A stretch of 13,866 nucleotides of DNA. Source: JBBSMX01 sp038232935 (GTDB lineage Bacteria; Bacteroidota; Rhodothermia; Rhodothermales; JANQRZ01). Both the position numbers and the translations under genes were made by a program. The notes under the pieces were generated by a model, which saw only the letters and a list, made by a program, of their open reading frames with translations, was not told the origin of the DNA and did not search any database. The stretch covers positions 1 to 13,866 of the forward strand of contig JBBSMX010000111.1 of the NCBI GenBank assembly GCA_038232935.1. Reading direction: 5' to 3'. Position 1 is the stretch's first letter, and each line of letters begins with the position of its first letter. This document shows, in pieces, positions 6,846 to 13,866 of this stretch.

Positions 6846-7964
6846 CTACGAACCCACGAACGTTCGCATCGGGCTCGTGCGCTGCTCGGTGACGCGGACG
6901 GTGAGGCCGTCGAAGCGCTCGGCGAGCCAGTCCGCGAGGAGGTGCTCGGTGATGCACTCGGTCTCGTAATGCCCCGCGTCGATGAGGGCGAGGCGGGGCG
7001 TGCCGTCAGGTGCGAGGGGCTCGAAGAACGTGTGGTACGTCACGTCGGCCGTAACGAACGCATCGGCCCCGGCGGCGAGCGCCTGCGGGATGAGCGACGA
7101 GCCGGCACCGCCGCACACCGCCACCGTCTCGACGGTCGCCTCGGGATCGCCGACGTAGCGCAGCGACGCGGCGTTCAGCCGGTCCGCCACACGGCCGAGA
7201 AAGGCCGACAGCGGCTCGGGCACATCCAACGTGCCAACGGCACCGAGCCCTGCCTGCGTCGCGGGCTGCTCGACGTGGTACAGGTCGTAGGGAACCTCTT
7301 CGTACGGATGGGTCTGCTTGAGCGCCCGCACCACGCGGGACACCTCCCACCGTGCCACTTCCACTTCGATCCGGATTTCTTCGGCAGATTCCAGCGCGCC
7401 GGGCGTGCCGGAATACGGGTTCGCGTCGTCGCCGGGTCGGAAGTAGCCCGTGCCCTCCGACGTGAACGCGCAGGCGGAGTAGTCGCCGATGCGGCCCGCT
7501 CCTGCCTCGGCGAGGGCCGTGCGGACGGCCTCGGCGTGGGAGGCGGGGACGAACGTGACGAGCTTCGCCAGCGCCGCCGCCATCGGGTCGAGGAAGCGGA
7601 CGGCCGTCAGCCCGAGCTGCTCGGCGAGGGCGAACGAGACGCCGCCGGGCGCGGCGTCGAGGTTGGTGTGGATCGCGTAATAGGCGATGCCCGCCTGTGC
7701 GAGTCGGTACGCGAGGCCGCTCACGAAGTCCGTCGGGACGAGCCGTTGGAGCGGGCGGAAGAGGAGGGGGTGGTGCGTCACGATGAGGTCGGCCCCCAGC
7801 GTCTCGGCTTCGTCCACGACGCCCGGTGTGAGGTCGAGCGCGATCAGCACGGTGCTGACCTCCTTCTTCGGATCACCGACCTGCAAACCGACGCTGTCAT
7901 ACGACAGCTTGGAGCCGGGCGGAGCCCACGATTCGAGCGCGTCGGCGATATCTCGGACGAGCAT
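6846..7964 (-). CDS. Nif3-like dinuclear metal-centre protein (YqfO type)
   Basis: The protein is 372 residues, matching the longer YqfO subfamily. These proteins form toroidal hexamers with two metal ions per subunit; the reaction is not well established. Expected motifs are all present: YDSVGLQVGD (22-31), THHPLLF with His64/65, HTNLD with His99 and Asp103, and near the C-terminus GHYETE with His332 and Glu336, the last pair of metal ligands. Residues about 130-240 are the PII/CutA-like insert of this subfamily (KLVTFVPASHAEAVRTAL ... THPYEEVPYDLY). It lies 78 bp downstream of the MFS gene and 118 bp upstream of the coiled-coil gene, same strand. No Shine-Dalgarno sequence precedes the ATG. 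Confidence 0.93.
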   Translation of the reverse strand: MLVRDIADALESWAPPGSKLSYDSVGLQVGDPKKEVSTVLIALDLTPGVVDEAETLGADLIVTHHPLLFRPLQRLVPTDFVSGLAYRLAQAGIAYYAIHTNLDAAPGGVSFALAEQLGLTAVRFLDPMAAALAKLVTFVPASHAEAVRTALAEAGAGRIGDYSACAFTSEGTGYFRPGDDANPYSGTPGALESAEEIRIEVEVARWEVSRVVRALKQTHPYEEVPYDLYHVEQPATQAGLGAVGTLDVPEPLSAFLGRVADRLNAASLRYVGDPEATVETVAVCGGAGSSLIPQALAAGADAFVTADVTYHTFFEPLAPDGTPRLALIDAGHYETECITEHLLADWLAERFDGLTVRVTEQRTSPMRTFVGS

Positions 7965-8042
7965 ACGGTTGGAAGTGAAGCGGCGGAGGTCGGGAGCCCC
8001 AAGCTACGCAGAGACGGGCAGACCCTCGACTCCCGCCCCGCG

Positions 8043-9377
8043 TCACGCGCTCCCTGGCCGGCCCGAGAGCCGGATGCCCTCCGCTTCGTCCACGCGTGCG
8101 AGGAGCACGGCACCGAGCGCGAACAGCACGATCACGACCGAGATGCCGGCGCGTTGCGACCCGAACACGTCCGTCAGCAGGCCGAGGAGGAACGGGCCGA
8201 TAAACGCTGTGGCTTTGCCCGAGAAGGCGAAGAAGCCGTAGAACTCCGTCTCCTTGTCCGGCGGCACGAACCGCCCGAGGAGCGACCGGCTCGACGCCTG
8301 GTTCGGCCCGATGGCGAGGCCGACGAGCAGGCCGGAGATCCAGAACACGCCCTTGCTCGTCGTGACGACAGCGAGGACGGCGGCGACAGTGAGCAGGACG
8401 AGCGAGATGAAGATCACCGTGCGACCGCCGATCCGGTCGTCGAGGTAGCCGAAGCCGAGCGCACCGATCCCAGCCATCACGTTGAGCACGATGCCGAAAA
8501 CCAGCACCTCCTGAATCGAGAAACCGAGCGTGCCCTGCGCGTAGATGCCGCCGAAGGCGATGAGCGTGACGAGGCCGTCGTTGTAAAACAGCCGCGCCAC
8601 AAGCAGCCGCACGATCTCGCGGAAGCGGCGAAGTTCGCGCGCCGTCTCCATCAACTCGCCGAAGCTCGCCCGCAACAGCACGCCGGCTTTCGGGGGATTT
8701 TCGGCCGGCACCTCGCGGAGGATGAGGAACGTCGGGATGCTGAACAGCGCGAACCACGCGGCGACGAGTAGGTTCGTCGCGCGGACGTGCTCGCCCGTCG
8801 CCGGATCGAGGCCGAACGGCGGCACGTCCGGCCAGACGAAGACGAAGAGGGCGACGGCCATGCACAGCAGGCCGCCGACGTAGCCGAGTGCCCATCCGTA
8901 GCCGGAGATCCGGCCAATCGCCGACGGCGGGGCGATCTCCGGGAGGTACGCGTTGTAGAACACGGCCCCCATTTCGAAGGCGATGTTGGCGAGGATGAAC
9001 CAGAAGAGCGCGGTGGCGACGTCCCCCGGCTCCGCGAAAAAGAGCATCGCCGTACCGACGACGCAGACGGCCGTCGTGGCGAAGAGGAACCGCTTGCGCG
9101 TCCCGCCGCGGTCGGCGAGCGCGCCGAGGAAGGGGGAGAGGAGGGCGACGCAGATCGCCGTGATCACCACGCCGCGCGACCAGAGTACGGTGCCGAGCTC
9201 GGGGTCCGGCACGCGCGCGCCGGTCACGTCCGTCGTGAGGGCCATGTAGCCCGTGAAGTACGTCCCGTAGATGAACGTGACAACGAGCGTCGTGAAGGAC
9301 GAGTTGGCGAAGTCGTAGAGCGACCATCCCCAGACGGCACGACGGTCGTACGGGGCGGCGGGCAGGGTGGGCTCCAT
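8043..9377 (-). CDS. MFS transporter, UMF1 (Atg22-like) family
   Basis: It encodes 444 residues, the usual length for a 12-helix MFS permease. The signature WGWSLYDFANSSF (16-28) is typical of the UMF1 family, bacterial relatives of yeast Atg22. MFS motif A-like loops occur after helix 2 (GALADRGGTRKRF) and in the second half (GYLDDRIGGR). Near the end NQASSRSLLGRFVPPDKETEFYGFF is another conserved UMF1 stretch. Substrates of bacterial members are largely unknown; Atg22 exports amino acids from the vacuole, which does not transfer safely. The ATG at 9377 is the only start that keeps the family N-terminus. A longer reading frame on the same strand in a different phase is a shadow. It probably leads a transcript into the Nif3 gene. 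Confidence 0.93.
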   Translation of the reverse strand: MEPTLPAAPYDRRAVWGWSLYDFANSSFTTLVVTFIYGTYFTGYMALTTDVTGARVPDPELGTVLWSRGVVITAICVALLSPFLGALADRGGTRKRFLFATTAVCVVGTAMLFFAEPGDVATALFWFILANIAFEMGAVFYNAYLPEIAPPSAIGRISGYGWALGYVGGLLCMAVALFVFVWPDVPPFGLDPATGEHVRATNLLVAAWFALFSIPTFLILREVPAENPPKAGVLLRASFGELMETARELRRFREIVRLLVARLFYNDGLVTLIAFGGIYAQGTLGFSIQEVLVFGIVLNVMAGIGALGFGYLDDRIGGRTVIFISLVLLTVAAVLAVVTTSKGVFWISGLLVGLAIGPNQASSRSLLGRFVPPDKETEFYGFFAFSGKATAFIGPFLLGLLTDVFGSQRAGISVVIVLFALGAVLLARVDEAEGIRLSGRPGSA

Positions 9378-9405
9378 GGGGAGGGTGGTGGGCGAACGGT
9401 GCGCG

Positions 9406-9412
9406 CAAAGTA
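9406..9412 (-). promoter_or_regulatory. Weak candidate -7 element of the MFS gene
   Basis: On the minus strand TACTTTG lies 28 nt before the MFS start. It resembles the Bacteroidota -7 TAnnTTTG but has one spacer base fewer. The 12-bp duplication at 9420-9443 sits immediately upstream, where spacer and -33 sequence would be. Confidence 0.25.
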
Positions 9413-9419
9413 GGGCGGC

Positions 9420-9443
9420 GCACGATGCCGTGCACGATGCCGT
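9420..9443. repeat. Perfect 12-bp tandem duplication upstream of the MFS gene
   Basis: The unit gcacgatgccgt occurs twice in direct succession (9420-9431 and 9432-9443), between the MFS start and tRNA-Arg. Two exact copies with no further partial copy suggest a recent slippage event. The rest of 9378-9506 shows only candidate promoter bases. Confidence 0.85.
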
Positions 9444-9487
9444 TCATCCTCTCGCGAACTGCATTTCGCCTCCGCTGTCCTTACCGC

Positions 9488-9495
9488 TATCTTCC
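9488..9495 (+). promoter_or_regulatory. Candidate -10 element of tRNA-Arg
   Basis: TATCTTCC ends 11 nt before the mature tRNA 5' end, leaving room for a short leader to be cut by RNase P. The identical octamer precedes rnpB on the other strand. No obvious -35 is seen. Confidence 0.4.
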
Positions 9496-9506
9496 GGCTC
9501 GACCGC

Positions 9507-9570
<64 letters not shown>

Positions 9571-9580
<10 letters not shown>

Positions 9581-9614
9581 CACATCGAGTATGCCGAGGG
9601 CACACATCGAGTAT
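9571..9614. repeat. 22-bp tandem duplication of the tRNA-Arg 3' end
   Basis: Two perfect direct copies (9571-9592 and 9593-9614) run from gccgagggca, the last 10 nt of the tRNA, through cacatcgagtat. The duplication resembles the attachment-site repeats left at tRNA 3' ends by integrating elements, but nothing lies between the copies and there is no integrase. It may be a scar or plain slippage. Confidence 0.9.
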
Positions 9615-9636
9615 GAGGTGACGCTTTGAGCTGAAA

Positions 9637-9651
9637 CCTCCGTGCCGGAGG
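9637..9651 (+). terminator. Small hairpin after tRNA-Arg
   Basis: cctccg (9637-9642) pairs with cggagg (9646-9651) around a tgc loop. It can be extended by gacgc (9620-9624) with gcgtc (9652-9656). There is no T tract, so it is a weak terminator candidate. It lies in the leader of the following gene, so it could instead be a leader structure. Confidence 0.35.
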
Positions 9652-9694
9652 GCGTCGCGCCAGAGGCTCTATTCTGCACCATTCGTATCCGCTC

Positions 9695-10417
9695 ATGGTT
9701 ACTTCCCTGAGGCCCTTTCTCCACCTCGTCCCCCTACAGCGAGGGCTGCTTCGCTCGTGGGCCCGTGCCGCGTTGTGCGGGATCGCCTTGTGGATGGCAG
9801 GCGGGAGTTCGCCGGTCCTCGCGCAGGAGCCCTCGCCGTGCGAGCCGCTCCTCGCAGCGGCTGAAGGGCGGTACGTGAACCGAGAGTTCGCCGAGGCCGA
9901 GTCGCTCGTCCGAGCCTGCTTGGCGCAGGACAACCTCGGCGACGACGAGGCCCTCCGGTCGTACCGCCTACTCACGCTCATCTTCCTGCGACAGGACGAC
10001 CTCCCCGCAGCCAGGCAAACCGTCCTCAGTTTGCTGGGCGTCTCGTTCGAGTACGAACCGGACCGCGTCCAGGACCCCCCGGCCTACGTCGCCCTCGTTA
10101 CGACCGTCAAGGACCAGATCCGTGTTCAAGGGGAACGCCCGCTCTCGCCGGATTCGGCCCGTGCCACGCCCCGCGACCCGCAAACCGTAGATCCCAAACC
10201 CGATGTTCAGATCGTAGAGACGGATCCGGTTCCGACGGAGGACGCCGATCCGACGGCAGAACTTCCTCGCAAGAGAAGCGGGCTCGTGAAATGGCTGATG
10301 ATTGGCAGTGGCGTCGTCGTGGCCGGCGTGGCGGCCGTGCTCCTCACGGCGGGCGGCTCGTCACCGAATTCGCCCGGCGGCACTCCGCCTCCTCCGCCCC
10401 CGCCCTTCCCACAATGA
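9695..10417 (+). CDS. Secreted/anchored protein with helical repeat region, TM segment and proline tail
   Basis: A 240-residue protein of unknown function. The N-terminus has a basic region and hydrophobic core ending SSPVLAQ, with likely signal cleavage after Ala43. Residues about 48-120 are predicted helical and TPR-like (GRYVNREFAEAESLVRACL ... LRQDDLPAARQTVLSLLG), ending in a DPPAYVALV segment that I associate with Bacteroidota envelope proteins. A disordered acidic/proline stretch follows (125-190). A single hydrophobic span (about 197-220, after RKRSGLVKW) then precedes GGSSPNSPGG and seven prolines at the C-terminus. It lies 28 bp before the giant propeller gene, so the two are probably one transcription unit. 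A scaffold or display partner for that protein is only an inference. Gene reality is likely; function is unknown. Confidence 0.75.
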   Translation: MVTSLRPFLHLVPLQRGLLRSWARAALCGIALWMAGGSSPVLAQEPSPCEPLLAAAEGRYVNREFAEAESLVRACLAQDNLGDDEALRSYRLLTLIFLRQDDLPAARQTVLSLLGVSFEYEPDRVQDPPAYVALVTTVKDQIRVQGERPLSPDSARATPRDPQTVDPKPDVQIVETDPVPTEDADPTAELPRKRSGLVKWLMIGSGVVVAGVAAVLLTAGGSSPNSPGGTPPPPPPPFPQ

Positions 10418-10445
10418 TCGTTGCTTGCTCATCCCGCTCGGACGG

Positions 10446-13400
10446 ATGAAAAGACTTCTCTTTCTTCTCTGTTGCCTCGTGCTGGCATCGCCGCTTGCTG
10501 CCCAACCCTTCCCGGGCAGCACGCTGGAGCGATTCCAAGTGTCGGCTAATGGGCTGGCGTTTATCGAGAATCGAGGGCAGTGGCCGGATGAGGTGGCGTT
10601 CCTCGCCCGACTGGATGGGGTGGATGTGTGGGTCACGTCCGCCGGGGTCGTCTACGACTTCTACGAACACACCCCAACTCTTGGCTCAGGGGAGGCCAGG
10701 CTAGGGCGCGTCCTACGCGTGCAGTTTGTGGGCGGGCGTGCGGCCCGTGTCGAGGGGCGCGGACCGCTGCGAACCCGCCATAGCTACTTTATCGGCGATG
10801 ACCCTTCGCGGTGGGCTCCCAACGTCCCGGTCTACCGGGAGGTCGTCCTGCACGATATCTATGACGGCGTGTCGCTCAAACTGCACGAGGTCGACGGTGC
10901 CCTCGTGCAAGAACTCGTGGTGGCGTCGCCTGCCGTCCCGGAGCGGGTCCAAGTGGACATCGAAGGAGCCGACGGACTCGACCTGACGGGTAGAGCGACG
11001 CTCGACCGTGCTACGGTACTCGGTATCACGGAGCAGCCTCCCCAGTCGCTCGCTCGACCCGCGCCTCAAGCGCAGGACGTGGTTCAGTGGCCGGCACGGG
11101 GAGGGACACGCCACCTCTATTCCAGATTTTTAGGCGGCGAGTCCGCCGAGACCGTTCGAGCCGTTGCCCTGGACGCCAACGGCTCGCTGTACGTAGGAGG
11201 GGGCACGGAATCGGACATCTTTCCGACGCCGAATGGATATGACATGAGCCTTGAGGGTTCCAGTGATGCGTTCGTGGCTCAGGTGAACGCCGACGGCGTC
11301 CAACTCTACGGTACGTACCTCGGGGGGAGCCGCGAGGAGGAGGTACATGGCATCGCGTACCGTAATGAAAGCACGTATGTAACAGGGGTGACTACGTCGT
11401 CGGATTACCCGGCGACGCCCGGGGCCTACGAAGAAGATGGGAGCGACTCGAGCGAAGAGGACGCCTTCGTAACACGGCTGCGTACGGACGGCTCCGAGCC
11501 TGTGTTTTCCACGTTCCTCGGAGGGAGCGGGGATGATTCCGGGGGGGCGATCGCTGTGACCGCTACCGGTGCCGTCGTGGTGGGCGGACGGACGTTCGCC
11601 GACGATTTCCCCGTGACGAATGGCACGTACGACGATGGGGGCGATGCGTTTGTGGTGGTGCTGAACGGTGACGGCACCGCTATCCAGGGGGGCACCTACC
11701 TGGGTGGGAGCGGGCTCGACGAAATTCGCTCCCTCGAACTGGGCAACGGGAGCGTGTATGTCGCAGGCGAAACCAATTCCGGCGACTTCGGGGGCTTGGA
11801 GGGCGGCTTCGGAGGGGGCATAGATGCCTTCGTCGCGCAACTCAGCGAGAGTGGCGCTAACGTCATCGGTGGGATGTACATCGGTGGGAGCGGGTTGGAG
11901 GGGGCTACAGGGCCGGGACGGGATGATCGAACGGGCTCCATCGCTCTGGCTCTGGATAGCGACGGCAACGTGTACGTGTCGGGGGAAACGTCGTCCGATG
12001 ACTTTCCTGCCACCAGCACCATCGGTGCGCTCGGAGGCACCGACGCCTTCGTGACTAGACTGGGTCCCACAGCAACCAGTGTCGTGGGAGCCGTGGTTTT
12101 CGGCGGCAGCGGCCTCGACCGAGCCCGAGGAATCGACATCGCTCCGGACGGCACGATCCACGTAGCCGGCGAGACGACGTCCGCAGACTTCCCGGTTCAA
12201 AACGCAGACGACGGTTCGTACGAAGGCGGCGGTGACGCCTTCCTCGTCCAACTGGCGAGTGATGGCACGGAGATACTCTACGGGACGTATCTCGGCGGAA
12301 GTGAGACGGACGGAGCGTTCGATCTCGCCGTTGGTGAGGAGGGCCTCACGTACGTCGCAGGCGAGACGACGTCCGAAAATTTCCCCGTAACCATCGCTCC
12401 TCCTGACTATCAGGGAGAAGGGGACGCGTTCGCCGCCGCCTATGACCTGAGGCTCAACGCGCCGCCGACGGTGGTGAGCCCCCTCGGGGACACGACGCTC
12501 GCGCTCGGCGACGAGCCGTTCACGGCCGACCTCACCATGGTGTTCGAGGACCCGGACGGGGATGCGCTCGTCTACAGCTGCGCGTCGAGCGCTCCCGGCG
12601 TGGCTTCGGTGAACGACTGCTCCGGCGGAGTGCTCATGGTCACGCCCGTGGCGGAAGGTACTACGACCGTCACCGTCACAGCCTCCGACCCCGACGGCGC
12701 GAGCGCCGAGGACGCCTTCATCGTCACGGTGGTGAACCCGCCGCCCGTCGTCGTCAGCCCCCTCCCGGACGTGGCGCTCGGGCTCGGCGATGCCCCGCTC
12801 GTGGTCGACCTGGCCCCGGTGTTCACGGACCCGAACGGCGACGGGCTCTCGTTCACATGTGAGTCGAATGCTCCCGGCGTGGCGATGGTGAACGACTGCT
12901 CGGGCGGGGTGCTCACGGTCACGCCGGTGGCGGTGGGCACGGCCACGGTGACGGTGACGGCGAGCGACGGCTCCGGCAGCGCCGAGGACGCCTTCGTCGT
13001 CACGGTGGTGAACGACAACGCGCCGCCGACGGTGGTGGCCCCGATCGCCGACGCTACGCTCTCGCTCGGCGATGCGCCCTTCACGGCCGATCTGAACGAA
13101 GTGTTTGCGGACCCGGATGGGGACAACCTCACGTTCCTATGCCAGTCGAGCGCGCCCAGCGTAGCGTCGGTGAACGATTGCTCGGGCGGCACGCTCACGG
13201 TCACACCCGTGGCGGCAGGCACGACCACGGTCACGGTCACAGCCTCCGATCCCGACGGCGCGAGCGCCGAGGACGCGTTCATCGTCACCGTGGTGAACCC
13301 GCCCCCTGTCGTGGTCAACCCCCTCCCGGACGTATCGTTCGAACTCAGCGATGCCCCGCTCGTGGTCGATCTCGCCACGGTGTTCACGGACCCGAACGGC

Positions 13401-13866
13401 GACGGGCTCTCGTTCACATGTGAGTCGAATGCTCCCGGCGTGGCGATGGTGAACGACTGCTCGGGCGGCACCCTCACCGTCACCCCTACGGGGGAGGGCA
13501 CGGCCACCGTCACCGTCACGGCGACGGACGGGTCGGGCAGCGTCGCCGACGCATTTGTGGTCACGGTCACCGATAACCTCCCGCCCTTGGTAATCGATCC
13601 GCCTGAGGACACCACGCTCGTACTCGGTGACGATCCGCTCGTGGTCGAGCTGTCCACGGTTTTCGCGGATCCGGAAGGGGACGTTCTCACGTTCGCCTGC
13701 CAGTCGGACGCGCCCGGTGTGGCGGCGGTGAGTGATTGCTCCGATGGTGTGCTGACGGTCACGCCGGTGGCGGAGGGCACGGCCACCGTCACCGTCACGG
13801 CGACGGACGATAGCAACCCGAGTGTCAGCACCGATTTCATCGTCACTGTCGTGCCCGGTAACCGCC
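10446..13866 (+). CDS. Giant SBBP beta-propeller surface protein with Ig/cadherin-like repeats (3' end outside window)
   Basis: The frame is open for 1140 codons to the window end. It starts with MKRLLFLLCC...LAAQ, a signal peptide with cleavage near Ala19. Residues about 35-215 resemble DUF7948, which often precedes SBBP propellers (FIENRGQWPDEVAF; HSYFIGDDPSRW; NVPVYREVVLHDIYDGV). Residues 227-668 hold seven blades, each opening with an (L/I/F)GGS-type motif (near 229, 292, 358, 419, 479, 552, 616) and closing with DAF. From 671 there are five 92-95-residue Ig/cadherin-like repeats starting at 671, 764, 856, 951 and 1043, with DP(D/N)GD, VTPV and TVTVTA motifs. No other cysteines occur outside the signal peptide. 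The likely role is adhesion or cell-surface binding. A type IX sorting domain might lie beyond the window. Codon use in the propeller (AGA, TTA, ATA) is less GC-biased than in the Ig repeats. Confidence 0.92.
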   Translation, partial: MKRLLFLLCCLVLASPLAAQPFPGSTLERFQVSANGLAFIENRGQWPDEVAFLARLDGVDVWVTSAGVVYDFYEHTPTLGSGEARLGRVLRVQFVGGRAARVEGRGPLRTRHSYFIGDDPSRWAPNVPVYREVVLHDIYDGVSLKLHEVDGALVQELVVASPAVPERVQVDIEGADGLDLTGRATLDRATVLGITEQPPQSLARPAPQAQDVVQWPARGGTRHLYSRFLGGESAETVRAVALDANGSLYVGGGTESDIFPTPNGYDMSLEGSSDAFVAQVNADGVQLYGTYLGGSREEEVHGIAYRNESTYVTGVTTSSDYPATPGAYEEDGSDSSEEDAFVTRLRTDGSEPVFSTFLGGSGDDSGGAIAVTATGAVVVGGRTFADDFPVTNGTYDDGGDAFVVVLNGDGTAIQGGTYLGGSGLDEIRSLELGNGSVYVAGETNSGDFGGLEGGFGGGIDAFVAQLSESGANVIGGMYIGGSGLEGATGPGRDDRTGSIALALDSDGNVYVSGETSSDDFPATSTIGALGGTDAFVTRLGPTATSVVGAVVFGGSGLDRARGIDIAPDGTIHVAGETTSADFPVQNADDGSYEGGGDAFLVQLASDGTEILYGTYLGGSETDGAFDLAVGEEGLTYVAGETTSENFPVTIAPPDYQGEGDAFAAAYDLRLNAPPTVVSPLGDTTLALGDEPFTADLTMVFEDPDGDALVYSCASSAPGVASVNDCSGGVLMVTPVAEGTTTVTVTASDPDGASAEDAFIVTVVNPPPVVVSPLPDVALGLGDAPLVVDLAPVFTDPNGDGLSFTCESNAPGVAMVNDCSGGVLTVTPVAVGTATVTVTASDGSGSAEDAFVVTVVNDNAPPTVVAPIADATLSLGDAPFTADLNEVFADPDGDNLTFLCQSSAPSVASVNDCSGGTLTVTPVAAGTTTVTVTASDPDGASAEDAFIVTVVNPPPVVVNPLPDVSFELSDAPLVVDLATVFTDPNGDGLSFTCESNAPGVAMVNDCSGGTLTVTPTGEGTATVTVTATDGSGSVADAFVVTVTDNLPPLVIDPPEDTTLVLGDDPLVVELSTVFADPEGDVLTFACQSDAPGVAAVSDCSDGVLTVTPVAEGTATVTVTATDDSNPSVSTDFIVTVVPGNR
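12456..13866 (+). repeat. Five in-frame Ig-like repeats of about 280 bp with alternating A/B types
   Basis: Units begin at 12456, 12735, 13011, 13296 and 13572. Units 1 and 3 are most alike (PFTADL, DPDGASAEDAFIVTVV), and so are 2 and 4 (PLVVDL, FTCESNAPGVAMVNDCSGG). The fifth is a divergent mixture. This shows duplication of a two-domain block. Positions 12817-12907 and 13378-13468 are identical over 91 bp, 561 bp apart. Confidence 0.9.

Noticed and set aside
6813..8771. 652-codon plus-strand open frame antisense to the Nif3 and MFS genes
   Set aside because: Its product is arginine/glutamate/histidine-rich low-complexity sequence with no family features. It arises from strong GC bias at third positions of the two well-identified minus-strand genes.
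7897..9447. 516-codon minus-strand frame overlapping the MFS gene in another phase
   Set aside because: Arginine/proline-rich shadow. The 444-residue frame in the other phase has the UMF1 signature and membrane helices.
10446..10505. Lipoprotein signal for the giant protein because of the cysteines at positions 9-10
   Set aside because: Both cysteines sit in the middle of the hydrophobic core without a lipobox at the right place. The LAAQ site fits ordinary signal peptidase I cleavage.
11130..12251. 373-codon minus-strand frame antisense to the propeller
   Set aside because: It has no coherent domain, whereas the plus-strand frame gives seven regular SBBP blades.
12572..13846. 424-codon minus-strand frame with repeated valine/threonine/serine-rich units and an apparent N-terminal hydrophobic segment
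   Set aside because: It is the complement of the Ig-like repeats. Its periodicity is inherited from the coding repeats, and the plus-strand frame explains motifs and cysteine pairs far better.
12456..13866. Possible CRISPR-like or satellite repeat array
   Set aside because: Unit length is about 280 bp, in frame, with conserved protein motifs. It is a protein repeat; there are no short repeats with unique spacers here or elsewhere in the window.

Overview
The window reads as a GC-rich chromosome segment from a Bacteroidota/Rhodothermota-type bacterium. I lean towards Rhodothermales (relatives of Salinibacter, Rhodothermus, Rubricoccus), from three things: a large SBBP beta-propeller surface protein with a DUF7948-like start, the near absence of Shine-Dalgarno sequences, and the style of the secreted proteins. 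No marker gene in the window fixes the taxonomy, so this is an inference. About three quarters of the window is housekeeping. I see no phage, transposase, integrase, CRISPR array or toxin-antitoxin pair.

Layout. 1-1383 (minus): a small exported protein followed, through a GTGA overlap, by mutY, whose 3' end lies outside the window. The region 1384-1588 is a divergent control region with a perfect 20-bp tandem duplication. 1589-3316 (plus): an Omp85/TamA-size outer-membrane protein. It is followed by a fold-back interspersed repeat (3345-3467) whose right arm holds the likely start codon of rsmE. rsmE, an ADP-ribose-pyrophosphatase-type Nudix hydrolase and secG follow on the plus strand, ending at a strong hairpin.

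5450-5895 (minus) is the RNase P RNA gene rnpB. Upstream of it, also on the minus strand, are a coiled-coil 'C4 zinc ribbon' protein that has lost three of its four cysteine ligands, a Nif3/YqfO-type metal protein, and a UMF1-family MFS transporter. Next comes tRNA-Arg(CCU), whose last 10 nt are repeated inside a 22-bp tandem duplication. A two-gene surface unit begins right after the tRNA. Its first gene encodes a secreted protein with a membrane-anchor-like segment and a proline tail. Its second is a very large open-ended gene: signal peptide, DUF7948-like domain, seven propeller blades, then at least five Ig/cadherin-like repeats, each with a conserved cysteine pair.

How it fits together. 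MutY and the standalone Nudix enzyme belong to DNA and nucleotide quality control. RsmE, rnpB and the tRNA belong to the RNA and translation machinery. SecG, the Omp85 protein and the surface pair belong to the envelope. The most unusual material is the surface protein, with its recently homogenised repeat pairs, and several exact short tandem duplications between genes. I found nothing I would call a wholly new system.
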